From Setoptus koraiensis (taxonomy: Eukaryota; Arthropoda), in contig CM106586.1 of the NCBI GenBank assembly GCA_048013815.1, forward strand, positions 6,944,001 to 7,008,000: a stretch of DNA of 64,000 nt, read 5' to 3'. Below are positions 1-10,465 of the stretch, piece by piece. Under the pieces are notes generated by a model. The model was given only the letters and a program-made list of their open reading frames with translations. It was not told where the DNA came from and did no database searches. The number at the start of each line of letters is the position of its first letter. Position 1 is the first letter of the stretch. A program made the position numbers and the translations under genes.

Positions 1-624
1 TTACTTGTTGCGCTGATATTGCTGATGTATTTTGCACGTGTCTATATTTGTCGTGATATTAAGCGTGGTTGTGCGTTGGAATAATTGTACTAGATTATCC
101 ACTTTAGTTGAAGCTTTCTCGAGAATCTTATAATCCATTCTATGAGCATACGATGATTTCATCAATTGTTGTCGAGGGAACCATTTTGCAGCTATACTCA
201 ATAATCTGCTAGTGGGCCCATGTGAACTGCCAAACATCTCTTGTGATGCATATGTCATATACAAAAAGCCATCTTCGTCTTTGTTTTCTGAGTAAATTTC
301 GGCTATCGATTTAGAATTGCTTATAATTGATTTGTTGTTTATAACGAAATAAAATGATCGTCCAGGCGGTATTTTGAGCCTATTCCTTATGAGCTGAGTG
401 AAATTAGACATTGTCAACTCTTGGGGAACGAGAAATTTTGTCTTATCCAACAAGGGCAAATTGACCTCACGTTTGTACCGTTCAACAACAACGGGTATCT
501 TATTAGGGAATTTCGCCCTTATTCCCTCTACTTCGCCTTTTCTAATCTCAAATGACTTCCGTTGTTTGAAAGGCTTGTTGAGTGTGTTGTTGGTAACAAT
601 GATTTTCTCCGCATTGGGTGCCAT
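1..624 (-). CDS. Atg8: LC3-type Atg8 family ubiquitin-like protein with long C-terminal tail
   Basis: A 207-residue single-exon protein. Residues 20-132 match the Atg8/LC3 fold; diagnostic LC3-subfamily strings are DKTKFLVP (about 60-67) and KDEDGFLYMTYASQEMFG (115-132). In the family, Atg4 cuts after the glycine of the FG pair and the exposed glycine is joined to phosphatidylethanolamine on autophagosome membranes; here that residue is Gly132. Most family members carry one to a few residues after it, but this one has 75, with no domain I recognise. The gene has no intron and ends in TAA at the first bases of the window. It faces MFSD6 head to head across 2.26 kb. A diverged partial copy lies at 4605-5198. 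Lack of introns could mean an old retrocopy (inference). Family assignment is firm; whether the tail is translated and removed is unknown. Confidence 0.85.
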   Translation of the reverse strand: MAPNAEKIIVTNNTLNKPFKQRKSFEIRKGEVEGIRAKFPNKIPVVVERYKREVNLPLLDKTKFLVPQELTMSNFTQLIRNRLKIPPGRSFYFVINNKSIISNSKSIAEIYSENKDEDGFLYMTYASQEMFGSSHGPTSRLLSIAAKWFPRQQLMKSSYAHRMDYKILEKASTKVDNLVQLFQRTTTLNITTNIDTCKIHQQYQRNK

Positions 625-627
625 TAT

Positions 628-2888
628 GTGATGATGATATAACTATCAAGGGGATATATTAATTATGAGTGCAGAGTAGTTGGTTGCGGGACTGCAAGTA
701 GATATAAATATAATGTGATAATGTTCGTTTGTTATAGTATGTTGAGTCTTGTTAGTAGGCAACACTTGTAACCAATCTACAGTATTGATACTATTATATG
801 TGTGTGTATATTTGATCTCACATGTGAGATATGCTTCAAGTTGATGGTGCCTTTATCGCTCTGCCAATTGATATATGATGTAGTTATTTGCGATGATGAT
901 GATGTTAGCAGTTGTTGTTGTAGTAGCACTGACGATTTTTGATATCACTATTGATATTAACAACATCATTAATATCAGCAGTGATATTTTTGTTTTTGTC
1001 GATCACTATTTCTATTATTTTAACTTGGACTAGCTTCGATTTTGGTGATGGTGACGACGGTGTATCGGTAGCAGTGGTCGTATATGATGCAGGATGTTAA
1101 ACAACAAGATACAGGTTCAATAACAATAATAAACAACGATATTTAGCTAGGCCCACTTCGATAGATAATGCCCTAATAATTGCTGAAAATTTGCTTACTG
1201 ACACTTTGTGAGATTGATATGATTTGCGATGCGACCTATTCAATCAATTTTAGACACACTATCGAAACAGATTGTTTGATTGTCACTGCAGGTTTGTTTC
1301 TCCTTGTTCAACATCGGTCCAATGATAGTTTGTTTGGTTGACAACAATTTGATGAGAAAATGGAGGTAATGTGGTCGCGGACCTGTTAGTTAGTTGGCAG
1401 ATACAGATATCAACATGCGATGATGATAGTATTAGATATTTAGTATTCATCTAGTCAGTGTTACTAGAAATTTCAGTTTTGGTGCAATTTTACACAAACA
1501 ATCTATCTACCAATCAATTCATCTATAAATGTGTTGTTCGTTAACCTCAACAACACCACTATGGCGTACACAATTGTTGGCTCTACAATTATCGACTGCC
1601 ATTAAATGTTAACCAGTTTATCTATCCGTAGTTGAGTGAGTTACGACTATTGAGTGACGGAGACACATCACTTTATATTGGTAGTGATTTGCGCTCGGAA
1701 ATGTTAGCCTGGTTTACTAACAATTGGTTTATATTATCAAACCGATCTTATTTGCATAACAGCTGTGCCTAACAAACGTAAGAAGTTAATCCTTTGCAAG
1801 TTGTTGGATAATAATGATTTTGATTCTTTGTCCACAAGGTATTCGCCTTTGGTGGATTTGCAATAGTTGAGTGAAGGTGAACCCGACCTGGACCTCTTGC
1901 GCGTATGATATATTTATTATCATCAATTGCCGATTATCGATTACAATCACAAGATATAGCCAACTGTGTTGTTGTGTTGACACAAACAGATAAAAGCTTA
2001 ATTCCACTCAAGTTTCATAATTGACAAACAATATTTGACTGTATACACTTGTTCACCTCAAGTGCTCACTCTTAAATCGCTTGCTAGAAGCAATTGAATT
2101 GGACGAGATTAATACATCATTTGTTACAGCTATTCCTGCTAGCTATTGTTAGTAAACTTCCATGATTTCACAAATGAGTCACACATGAGAGCTGGATGAG
2201 AGATATGATTTGTGATCGAAATAAATAAATTATCAACAATTATTTGTATATGATGAAAAAAGTATCATCTTGTTGTTTTGCACACTCCACAAAGATAAAA
2301 ATCCTAAAATTACAATCTTATCTTGTTGTGTAGACAAAGAGAGTTTACATTTACACGTTTGTTGGTAAAGAAACAAAACAACGCGTAAATCCTTGTGTGC
2401 CGATATCGCCAGACATGTCTGCCAAGTCCTAACTGGTGCGGCTTTGTTCATTCTACGAGAGGGCACCCATGGCAAAGGCGCCCACAATGGCCGCATCGAA
2501 ATATAACGGTTCGGAACCGCTTCACCTTGCCAGAGAAGCACTAGGGTGTGTGATTTCGATTTTTCTCTCTTGAGCCTTGACGTAACACGTTGTAACACGG
2601 TGAAAAGAAAGAAGGATAAACAAACGTCGCGTGTCGAACACGTGCTCTCCAATTGTGATCTAATTTGTGATCAGCTGTCAGCTAATAATCTGCCTTTGCA
2701 GCGCAATCAGAGTTGTGATTGCGTGCTATGCTGTTTGTATCAGATCTTATACATCTTATAAACATAAATACATAAAAGAGATAAAAAGGAATATAAACAA
2801 TTCGCGAAACATCCAACTGCCAACTATTGTGATCTGACTGACACTCTTTGTAAGACCCTCACTAAATCCATTCAAAGCTTCAGGAATC
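628..2888. other. AT-rich intergenic region between divergent genes
   Basis: This is the shared upstream region of Atg8 (minus) and MFSD6 (plus). I see no convincing gene. It holds GAT/GTT-rich low-complexity DNA around 890-970 and a perfect 16-base palindrome at 815-830. A TATA-like string near 2757 is possibly the MFSD6 core promoter. Parts around 640-690, 835-905 and 2585-2640 recur in the same order, but closed up, at 5215-5410. Confidence 0.6.
815..830. repeat. Perfect 16-bp palindrome
   Basis: ATCTCACATGTGAGAT is self-complementary throughout. It lies 191 bases upstream of the Atg8 start and contains a CACATGTG E-box core, so it could be a dimeric transcription-factor site. Function is not shown by sequence alone. 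Confidence 0.5.
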
Positions 2889-4387
2889 ATGATCTTCAAG
2901 GCTCACTACGGACTTTGGTATGGAGGCCTGGTGGGTATCATGCCATTTATGTTCAACTATGCAAGTTTTTATTCAGGAGCAACTGCCACCCAACACGGAA
3001 CATTGTACACTATATTGCCCTTTATTGCTTTGCTAGCAAAACCGATAGTGTGTTCTTTTGCCGATAAATATCATGTCCACAAACAAGCGTTGATATTCTT
3101 CATCGCGACCACTATGTTAGGTTATGGTTCCTTGGCTATTTATCCGTTCTTTCCAGATCTAACGGATAAGCACAAAAATCTACTCTGGATACTTTATTGT
3201 GTGGCGGCTACTGTCGGCAACACCTCTATGTGCATTGTGAACTCACTGGGTGATACATTAGCTATAAACTCATGTAAAAGAAACAATCGTACATACGGAG
3301 AATACAGATTATGGGGACCAGTGGGTTTCGGTGTTCTGGGAGGCCTTTGGGGATTTGTGAATAAGCTGCCTAATTTGCCATATTTAATACCAGGTATACT
3401 AACCCTCATCATAATTCACATTATTAATATAGTTCTTCTGGTCTCATGGAGAGACCAGGATGAATTTAAGATAATCGATTCAGACCAATGTAAGTCCGAC
3501 TCCAAACTCAACTCATACGGCACTACAAATCAAGAAAATCCCGTTAATATTGAGTCAGATAGATCAGAAAATGGCGGCGGGGACCGGATAATGAATGTGG
3601 ACACTTCAGGAGAACATCAAATAGGAAGACTTCATTTATTCTGGTTGCTTTGTAAATACAATAAGTCAATGCTTGGTTTCATTCTACTATTCACGTTATG
3701 CGGAGTACTGACTGCCATTCAGTGGCAGTTCTTTTTTGGTTATCTTAGTACATTGACTCAAGATCAAAACAAGGACTTTTCAATTCTGACGACACTAATA
3801 TTACCGGTGCAAAGCTTGGGAGGCGAATTAGTCTTCTTCTTCTTTTCTGGTAAAATTTTGACCAAATTAGGACCTACATTAACTCTAACATTTTGTCTAT
3901 TTAGTTTCGCATTGAGGTATCTTGCATACGCATTCATCATACCGGTTGTCTCGATATACTTTATACTCGTTGTTGAGTTACTTCAAGGTCCAGCTTTTGG
4001 TCTGATGTATTGTGTGCTGACACATCAGGCTCAACATTATTCCAGCCGTGTCGACCACATTGTTGTTAGGTTTAACCTAAGCAAAATCTATAAAAATTCC
4101 TTGAACGCTACTTTGCAAGGTGTGATAGGTGCTTCTTTTGAGGTAAGAAAGCAACAAATCCAAGCACACTGCCTAAATTTCAACTACCTATTGTTAACAC
4201 AATCTAACAAGATCTATCTTATCAACAATCACACAATCAGGGTTTGGGCCTTGGTTTAGGTGCCATTGCTGGCGGACTGGCTTACGACATTGCACCCAAA
4301 CTCATGTGGCAAATAGCGGGTTTCAGTGCGCTAGGTGCAGGTCTTGTGTTATTGGGCATTCATATGTCCCGTGCTTTTTCTACCTAG
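2889..4387 (+). CDS. MFSD6: MFSD6-like major facilitator transporter
   Basis: Two exons, 2889-4142 and 4241-4387, joined in phase 0 across a 98-base GT..AG intron, give 466 residues. The N-terminus (KAHYGLWYGGLVGIMPFMFNY) and the LLAKPIVCSFADKY loop match the MFS_1-like/MFSD6 family, as do YGEYRLWGPVGFG (about 137-149), LLQGPAFGLMYC and, across the splice, GASFE-GLGLGLGAIAGG. The protein is hydrophobic with about twelve predicted membrane segments and a hydrophilic loop at about 190-245. The substrate is unknown. The start is the first Met before the conserved block; an extra 5' exon is possible. An AATAAA lies at 4549-4554. Compared with the relic copy downstream, the C-terminus differs by a 4-base indel, so this copy ends early in another frame. 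Confidence 0.85.
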
Positions 4388-4604
4388 TCCGGAAGTGAGA
4401 AACGAGTCTATATTTAAGACATTCTTTATTTATGAGATAAAAAGGAGAAAATATCAGTGGAGCTCTGTGTTGTGTTGAGCCAAATTTATGATTAGATATG
4501 TTTCATCACACACTTTCTTTATGTGATTCATGTGTGCTTGAGATCTGTAATAAAGTTCCTTGAAGTGTTAATATTAATTTTCTAAGTGCTCGAAGATAAT
4601 ATCA

Positions 4605-5198
4605 TCACCAACGATGCAAATCAAATTTATTTTCCTCGATAATCTGCTTTTTTTTATTATAATAATATTTTTTTGAACTGCAACGGCCTCTTGCCCTCTC
4701 GTACTCTTTGTATACGGAGGGCCATTTGGCCTTGGCCTCCGAGCTTCGGAACTCTACATGAGTTCCGTCAGCCCAGTAAGTCAACACCCTGCCATACCTA
4801 CCCTTACGAGGGGCGCACTCGATTCGGATAGGTTCGGGAATTGCTCCATTAATAGGGCAGGGTTCTGGTCTGATGTCCTCATGGGGTCCTGGACCCTCCT
4901 GCTTGTCGTTTATAACGAAATAAAAGGATTTTCCAGGCTGTAATTTGAGCCTATATCTTATGAGCTTAGTGAAGTTGGCCATCGTCAACTCCTCAGGAAT
5001 AAGAATTTCGTCCATATCCAACGAAGGCAAATTGACATCACGTTTGTAGCACCCAACAACAATTGGTATCTTATTGGAGAATGTTGCACTTACTTCCTTT
5101 ATATCGCCTTTCCTAATCTCGAATAACCTTCGTGGTTCGAAGGGGTTGTTGAGTGTGTTGCTGGTAACAATTATTTTCTCCGCATTGGCTGCCATCAT
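4605..5198 (-). CDS. Atg8/LC3 paralogue with C-terminal half replaced
   Basis: An open frame of 197 residues. Residues 1 to about 98 resemble the Atg8 gene at 1-624 in order (NAEKIIVT, FEIRKGD, FSNKIPIVV, YKRDVNLP, ELTMANFTKLIRYRLKL, SFYFVIND). At about base 4905 similarity stops abruptly. The rest is an unrelated basic tail (GRYGRVLTYWADGTHVEF, WPSVYKEYERARGR), so the second half of the ubiquitin-like fold and the processing glycine are missing. It should not be lipidated like an Atg8. The tail DNA is more GC-rich than its surroundings and ends in A-rich sequence, which might mark an inserted fragment (inference). Lies between MFSD6 and its relic. Could be a young chimeric gene or a pseudogene with a chance open frame. 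Confidence 0.5.
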   Translation of the reverse strand: MMAANAEKIIVTSNTLNNPFEPRRLFEIRKGDIKEVSATFSNKIPIVVGCYKRDVNLPSLDMDEILIPEELTMANFTKLIRYRLKLQPGKSFYFVINDKQEGPGPHEDIRPEPCPINGAIPEPIRIECAPRKGRYGRVLTYWADGTHVEFRSSEAKAKWPSVYKEYERARGRCSSKKYYYNKKKQIIEENKFDLHRW

Positions 5199-5868
5199 GT
5201 GATGATGATATATCTATTACGCGATATAGTAATTATGAGCGCAGAGTAGTTGGTTGTGGGATGATGCTACAAGTTGATGGTGCCTTTATCGTCTTGCTTA
5301 TAGATATATGATGTAGTTGCTTGTGATGACGATAACGCAATTAGCGTAATTACGAAACACGTTGTAACAAGGCGAAAAGGAAGAGGGATAGACAATGTCG
5401 CGCGTGTCAGAGGTGCTTCTTTTGGGGTAAGAATACAACGAATTTAAGTACACTGACTAAATTTCAAATACATACTCAAATATATTAGAGTCCAACAAGA
5501 TCCGTCTATTCAATCATCAAATGATCACGGTCTGGGCACTGGCTTAGGTGCCGTTCCTAGTGGAATAGCTTACGATATTGCTGCTCAACATTGTAACTCG
5601 TGGCAAATAGCAGGCTTTGGTGCGCTAAGTGCAGGTCTTTTGTTATTGAGCATGTATCTCATACTTGGTCTGCCCAGTCTGGAAGTGAAAAACGACTCTT
5701 TATTTAAAACATGTTTTATTTATAAGATTAAAAGGCCTAAATATCAGTGGAGCTCTGTGGTGTTGAGCCAAATTTATGATTAGATATGTTCCATTACACA
5801 TTTTCTGTATGAGATTCGAATCCGCTTCATGTGTGCTTGAGATCAGTAATAAAGTTCCTTAAAGTGTT
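4905..5868. repeat. Second, degraded copy of the Atg8-MFSD6 tandem duplication
   Basis: This block repeats the 1-4580 region in order: Atg8 N-terminal half, short shared upstream pieces, the last MFSD6 exons, and the 3' untranslated DNA to just past AATAAA (4549-4554 and 5848-5853). Three internal stretches are missing relative to the first copy, of roughly 0.14, 1.7 and 1.5 kb. The remainder is readily alignable by eye. Confidence 0.8.
5409..5720 (+). pseudogene. MFSD6 3'-end relic
   Basis: Matches the end of MFSD6 exon 1 (GASFG equivalent, donor GTAAG), its intron and all of exon 2. The exon 2 equivalent begins at 5529 and reads GLGTGLGAVPSGIAYDIA. The first 400 residues are absent: sequence equivalent to 2585-2640, upstream of MFSD6, runs straight into the last intron region. 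The base pair before the exon is AC where the intact copy has the AG acceptor, so normal splicing would fail. Downstream the frame stays open further than in the intact copy. Confidence 0.8.
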
Positions 5869-6041
5869 AATATTGTCAATACATTGTAATTCCTTAATTG
5901 GTCCAAGATAATAATTTGCCCAGTTAGGGTAATCGATTTAGGCTTGCTTGGTGCAAATGATCAATCAATCGCATACGTCAAACATGGATGATGTTGGATT
6001 GTGGATTTAAACGACGACTGTTCCTAAGATAATAAGATTTG

Positions 6042-6607
6042 TTAATGGTCAGTTTGAAATGTCGACAACAAGGCGGCGTCTACAGGTTCCATGCAAGAGG
6101 GGCATATGAAAGAGCGCATCAACCAATCGTCTATACATTTGACATGATAAGTGTGCATACATGGTAGGAATCTGATATCATCACCAACCACAAATTCAAC
6201 CATACAGATGACGCACTCTCTATTTTTTTTACTACCATCGTAAGTTTGCGTTGGTAAATGTTGTATAAGGCCTATCCTTTGAGCTATTTTAATTTGTTCC
6301 TCTTCGGCAAGTTGATTGACAGGTAAACTAGGTGTCGGGTAGAAAATATAGGAAGACCCATGGGGTTGCACTGATTCCTGTAGGGTAGAATGAAGGATTG
6401 AAGAGCGAATAGAGTAAGGTTTGTACGGTTACATTAGCATTGTATTCGAATGATTTCAATGCAAGTAGTGCTAATTTGTTGTTATGGATGGAGAATATTT
6501 ACTTGGTAGGTAGGAGGAGGCCCAATCTGATCACCTTGTCGGTTGTCTTCGGGAATGAGAGCTACATCATCCACTGACAGTCCCACTCCCTTCAAGCAAT
6601 TGCCCAT
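6042..6607 (-). CDS. RNF11: RNF11 RING-H2 ubiquitin ligase adaptor
   Basis: Exon 1 is 6503-6607 and exon 2 is 6042-6377, joined in phase 0 over a 125-base intron, giving 146 residues (human RNF11 has 154). It starts MGNCLK: Gly2 is a myristoylation site and Cys4 a palmitoylation site, placing the protein on endosomal or plasma membranes. PPTY at 31-34 is a PY motif, used in the family to bind WW domains of Nedd4/Itch-type ligases. EEQIKIAQRIGLIQHLP is nearly invariant in RNF11. The RING-H2 is intact, with metal ligands C90, C93, C107, H109, H112, C115, C126 and C129, followed by PSCMEPVDAALLS. The short first exon was found by looking upstream for the conserved start. Role by family: endosomal sorting and damping of TGF-beta, EGFR and NF-kB type signalling. 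Confidence 0.95.
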
Positions 6608-7156
6608 TGCTTGGAAAGGATTAATGTAAAAGGGACAGCTTTAAGATTAGCTTCAGAGGTTATTTTGTTGCTAATTTTTGTAGTTTTATTGATAATTTTG
6701 TAACCAACCAATTATGCGACTACGCACTTTTGCGTCTAACGCAATCATACTGTTTGTATTGTTGTTTTTCCTCAATGTCCTTGTGTTCAGCAAAATCTGT
6801 TGTCTGCTGATGTCGCATTATTTGTTTCAAGTGTCTCCTTTTGGAGTTTGATATGAGTCCGCCAGAGGCGTGCGTTCGATATTCGTATACAATAACAATG
6901 CGATTGGTTGCCAGCAGCACAACGACACGCATTCTTCGTTCAGGATTCCTGCTAGAGGTGGCGCCTCGCATTGGTCGTTTTTTTATTTTTTTATATTTGC
7001 CGCTTCAGTAATTTATGTAATGCGTGCGCATAAGATGTTCATTGCGTGTTTAATGTGCGTGCAGCAAAGGATGCACTTGTTACTAGTGCACCGCGGCGAC
7101 TAGAAACCTTCGAGAACTTCTCTTGGATAACAGCCAGACAGCACTGATAGCTGCAG
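6608..7156. other. Intergenic region between RNF11 and peroxiredoxin
   Basis: No coding sequence recognised. It is the shared upstream region of two divergently transcribed genes. Open frames here show no domain and no conserved motif. Confidence 0.6.
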
Positions 7157-7198
7157 TATAAATAGACCTGTCACCCTCTTAAACAAACAACAATCAGT
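7157..7198 (+). promoter_or_regulatory. Core promoter of peroxiredoxin (TATA box and initiator)
   Basis: TATAAATA at 7157-7164 is followed by the arthropod-style initiator TCAGT at 7194-7198, whose A is 39 bases after the first T of the box, slightly longer than usual. The start codon lies about 150 bases further on, behind a leader made of repeated CCAACGTCACCAGAAA-like units. Confidence 0.55.
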
Positions 7199-7344
7199 TG
7201 TGCCACAATCACAGTTAATATCACCAACAACCATCGCTAATAACAACCATCACCAACAACAACCATCTACAATAGTCACCAACGTCATCCGCAACCAACG
7301 TCACCAGAAACCAACGTCACCAGAAACCAACAACTGTTATAACA

Positions 7345-7938
7345 ATGGCTGGAACTGTACCCAGAATTGGCGAGCCCGCTCCCGCTTTCACCGCCAAGGC
7401 CCTCGTCGATGGCCAATTTGAGGATGTGTCATTGGAACAATACAAGGGAAAATATGTCGTCTTATATTTTTATCCAGCTGATTTTACCTTTGTGTGCCCA
7501 ACAGAAGTGACGGCATTCAGCGATCGCATCAAGGAATTCGAGGCACTTAACGCCGTAGTTTTGGGTGTATCTACCGACAGTCACTTTGTTCACTTGGCCT
7601 GGTCCAATGTGTCACGTAAAGACGGCGGCATTGGCAAAGTCGACTATCCCCTATTGGGCGACAAGAGCGGAGAAATATCAACCAAATACGGTGTCTTAAC
7701 AAAATCGGGACTCCCATTAAGAGGCCTATTCATTATTGACGCCCAGGGCGTTCTGCAGCAGGTTACAATCAACAACTTTCCAGTGGGCAGAAGCGTTGAT
7801 GAGACCATCAGACTCATTCAAGCTTTTCAATTTGTCGAAAAACATGGCGAAGTGTGCCCGGCCGGATGGAAGCCCGGTAAGCCCACTATCAAGCCAACTA
7901 CCGACGCGAGCAAGGAATACTTCAACAAATCCGGATGA
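7345..7938 (+). CDS. Prx: Typical 2-Cys peroxiredoxin (Prx1/2 type)
   Basis: A 197-residue single-exon enzyme that reduces hydrogen peroxide and organic peroxides using thioredoxin. The peroxidatic Cys51 sits in [13 protein letters not shown] (family consensus [13 protein letters not shown]) and the resolving Cys171 in GEVCPAGW. Two features tied to overoxidation sensitivity in eukaryotic members are present: GGIG at 94-97 in place of GGLG, and a C-terminal YF at 192-193. No signal peptide, so cytosolic. The start [15 protein letters not shown] fits the family. AATAAA occurs at 8011-8016, about 130 bases before the stop of the convergent dehydrogenase. The lack of introns may mean a retrocopy, but the promoter and intact frame argue that it works. 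Confidence 0.93.
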   Translation: MAGTVPRIGEPAPAFTAKALVDGQFEDVSLEQYKGKYVVLYFYPADFTFVCPTEVTAFSDRIKEFEALNAVVLGVSTDSHFVHLAWSNVSRKDGGIGKVDYPLLGDKSGEISTKYGVLTKSGLPLRGLFIIDAQGVLQQVTINNFPVGRSVDETIRLIQAFQFVEKHGEVCPAGWKPGKPTIKPTTDASKEYFNKSG

Positions 7939-8146
7939 GCTATCAAATCCATTTGAGTCATTGTGTCATGACAACAAAGTTGTATTAATCAAACAATAAT
8001 AGGCGGAGAAAATAAAAAAAAAACGTCTTTTTGTCTGTTCGTATTTATTAGGCCCAGTATCTTGAATATAACAAAATCCTGCTTTCTTGTAACTTCATAT
8101 CTTCTACTGGCGATTATTGATCAAGTTCACCATGCCTATGACTGGA

Positions 8147-8962
8147 TCATAAGGTCTCTCTGCTCAGTACATCAATGCCCGGACATTTGGCGTAATAGCC
8201 GCCGTCTATGGTCACCTCCGCACCGTTTATGTACGATGCCTTGTTGGAAGTCAGAAATACAATCAGGTCGCTCACCTCCTGGCTCGTTCCGGCTCTGTCC
8301 TGAAGTGTCAAACAACCAAACTTGGCTTGATTTGGACCAAATCTAGTCAAGATGGGACCAGGCAAGACCGAATTGACCCTGACGCCAGTCTTGTCACAAG
8401 CGTTGGCCAGTGTCTTGGTAAGCATTATTAATCCGGCCTTTGAGACACTGTAAGAGACAGTTGGATAGGCCATTTTACTCAGCACGGAGCCAACGTTCAC
8501 TACTGAACCAGTTGTCTTTTTTAGATATGGCATAGCCAATTGACACAAACGTACTGCCGATGTCAAATTAACAGTCATGATTTTTTCGTAATCCTCCATG
8601 AAATTTTCATCAGTTATGGCAGCGCGACCCATGAAACCGGCATTGTTGACCAAAATGTCTAAACGTTGAAACTTCTCGATTGTCTTGTTGAAAACATCGT
8701 CTACTTGCTTGAGGTCGGCAAAATCTGCTTGAATTATCAATGGCTCTAATTTGTCCGGAGATGCTTGCTTACACTCTTCGGCAACCTCTTTGAGCCGATC
8801 CTCATCGCGACCTGTAATAACTACATAATAGTTCAATTTGGAATAATCCACTGCAACTGCAGCGCCAATACCAGAACTAGATCCTGTCACTAATGCAACT
8901 ACTCTGTCAGCACTCATATCTATGCTTGGTGATGATGATAAGAATCTTGTGAAAAGGTTCAA
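8147..8962 (-). CDS. Classical short-chain dehydrogenase/reductase
   Basis: A 271-residue single-exon NAD(P)-dependent oxidoreductase with a Rossmann fold. Seen motifs: cofactor-binding TGSSSGIG at 26-33, NNAG at 106-109, a catalytic Ser near 159, and Tyr171/Lys175 in YSVSK, then LPGPILTRF and a C-terminal INGAEVTIDGG. Length and motifs are those of FabG-like or glucose-1-dehydrogenase-like SDRs common in mites and nematodes; the substrate cannot be told from sequence. The family usually begins close to residue 16 (MSADRVVALVTG), so the second Met may be the true start; the first fifteen residues are not conserved. Convergent with peroxiredoxin, with about 200 bases between the stops. Confidence 0.88.
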   Translation of the reverse strand: MNLFTRFLSSSPSIDMSADRVVALVTGSSSGIGAAVAVDYSKLNYYVVITGRDEDRLKEVAEECKQASPDKLEPLIIQADFADLKQVDDVFNKTIEKFQRLDILVNNAGFMGRAAITDENFMEDYEKIMTVNLTSAVRLCQLAMPYLKKTTGSVVNVGSVLSKMAYPTVSYSVSKAGLIMLTKTLANACDKTGVRVNSVLPGPILTRFGPNQAKFGCLTLQDRAGTSQEVSDLIVFLTSNKASYINGAEVTIDGGYYAKCPGIDVLSRETL

Positions 8963-10422
8963 GTTGGTTGTTGTGATTGTCGCTTAGACTGTTGACTAAC
9001 TGTCTCAAGGATTATTGTTTTCTAATGTTGATATAAAGTGTGTCTAATGTTGTCTTTTGTTGCAGTATCTAGATGACTTTTCGTTGGTAAAGGTGACTAT
9101 CGAATAATGATAATTCTTTTTGTAATGGATGTTATCTGTATAAAAGCACTCGATCAAATGAAATCTAACAAGTAATGCTGAAACTATCAAACAAAAGAAT
9201 ATGGATTCTGGCTCAACAGTAAAGTTTCTGGACTCACATAAGTTAGTAAGTAGCTCACAGTTTGCAGTGAGATGATACTTTCCTCTCAAATGTGAAAACT
9301 CAGATCATTGTTGCCAGATCTGTCTAACTAAACTAACCATCACATCGCCCACTACCATGGACTTGATAATTTATTGTATACGTGTCGCAATGCTGCTAAC
9401 TTTCTGTTGGATGTTTCAGCACAAAGTAATCGGCCTTACATAACTCGCCGAGCTGGACAGATGAATATAAAAGCGTGCGGGCGAGACAGAAGGATTAGCA
9501 GAATGTATGTAGATGTGAAGTCGTTTTTTTAAAGCGATAGTTTCACCATGGTATGCTAACTTATTTCATGCCCTCGGTTGTTGCTATCTGGAACAAGACG
9601 ACTCAAAAACGACTCAGCAATTGGAGTCACTTTTTTAACGAACAGTCGGAACATCCGAAAGGGAAAAAACAGATTACAGCAGTAACAACAACTAAAAATT
9701 CATCGAGAATAGAAAAGCAATGAATAGTGGTTACTGCTGAGTTATTGCACCATGGCTAGCATAACATTTGACCAAACAACTAGTGGCCTGGCAACAGGTC
9801 GCTCGAAAACGGCAGGTGTTGTTATTTTAGAAGTGGGTTGCATGCAATCTCTTGCCTAGATGGGCCAGGTCATAATAGAATGGCATCCCGCCTGCCATTT
9901 TGACATGCTGCAATCTGACAAAGTTGATTTTCCTTTTTGTTGAAATTATGGAATGTCGTCATATCATCAAAAGTGGTGCGTTGTAGGCGGCTCTCACTGT
10001 CCGTCGGACATTTCTAGATAGCTGTGGAAAATTTGGGGCTGGCTTTCGAGGTGCCAAGAGTGTGGGAGATTCTGCCAATTTGACTGGGAAATCTAGCGAC
10101 TAGATTCATCCTCTCTGTCCGACGATGTGGCAACAGGCCATTTATTGGCTCTTTCCATTCTCACAAGTGCCAGTTTGTAATTATTTGATTGATGATGAGC
10201 GGTCATCATAGCGTACTGATAAGTGCAATATAGTACAAGTATAAGTGGAGTGAGCGAGAAAACAATAGACTGATTGAACATGGTGCTCGTAAAGAATGAA
10301 CAAAAAATGAGTTCAACAACATTGTTGGTGCTTCTGCGTTCGGTGATAGCTCGATGGGCAGTTATAAAAATAGACAGTCATGCCAGCAAACGGATGTCAA
10401 TGAACCCTCCATCGGAAAGTGC

Positions 10423-10425
<3 letters not shown>

Positions 10426-10463
<38 letters not shown>
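10426..10463. repeat. (GA)n microsatellite
   Basis: An uninterrupted run of about 19 GA units. GA runs can be GAGA-factor sites in arthropods; here there is no other evidence of function. Confidence 0.9.

Positions 10464-10465
<2 letters not shown>

Noticed and set aside
2233-2652. 139-codon minus-strand frame upstream of MFSD6
   Set aside because: No motif or domain; it lies in the MFSD6 promoter side and is not preserved in the duplicate block.
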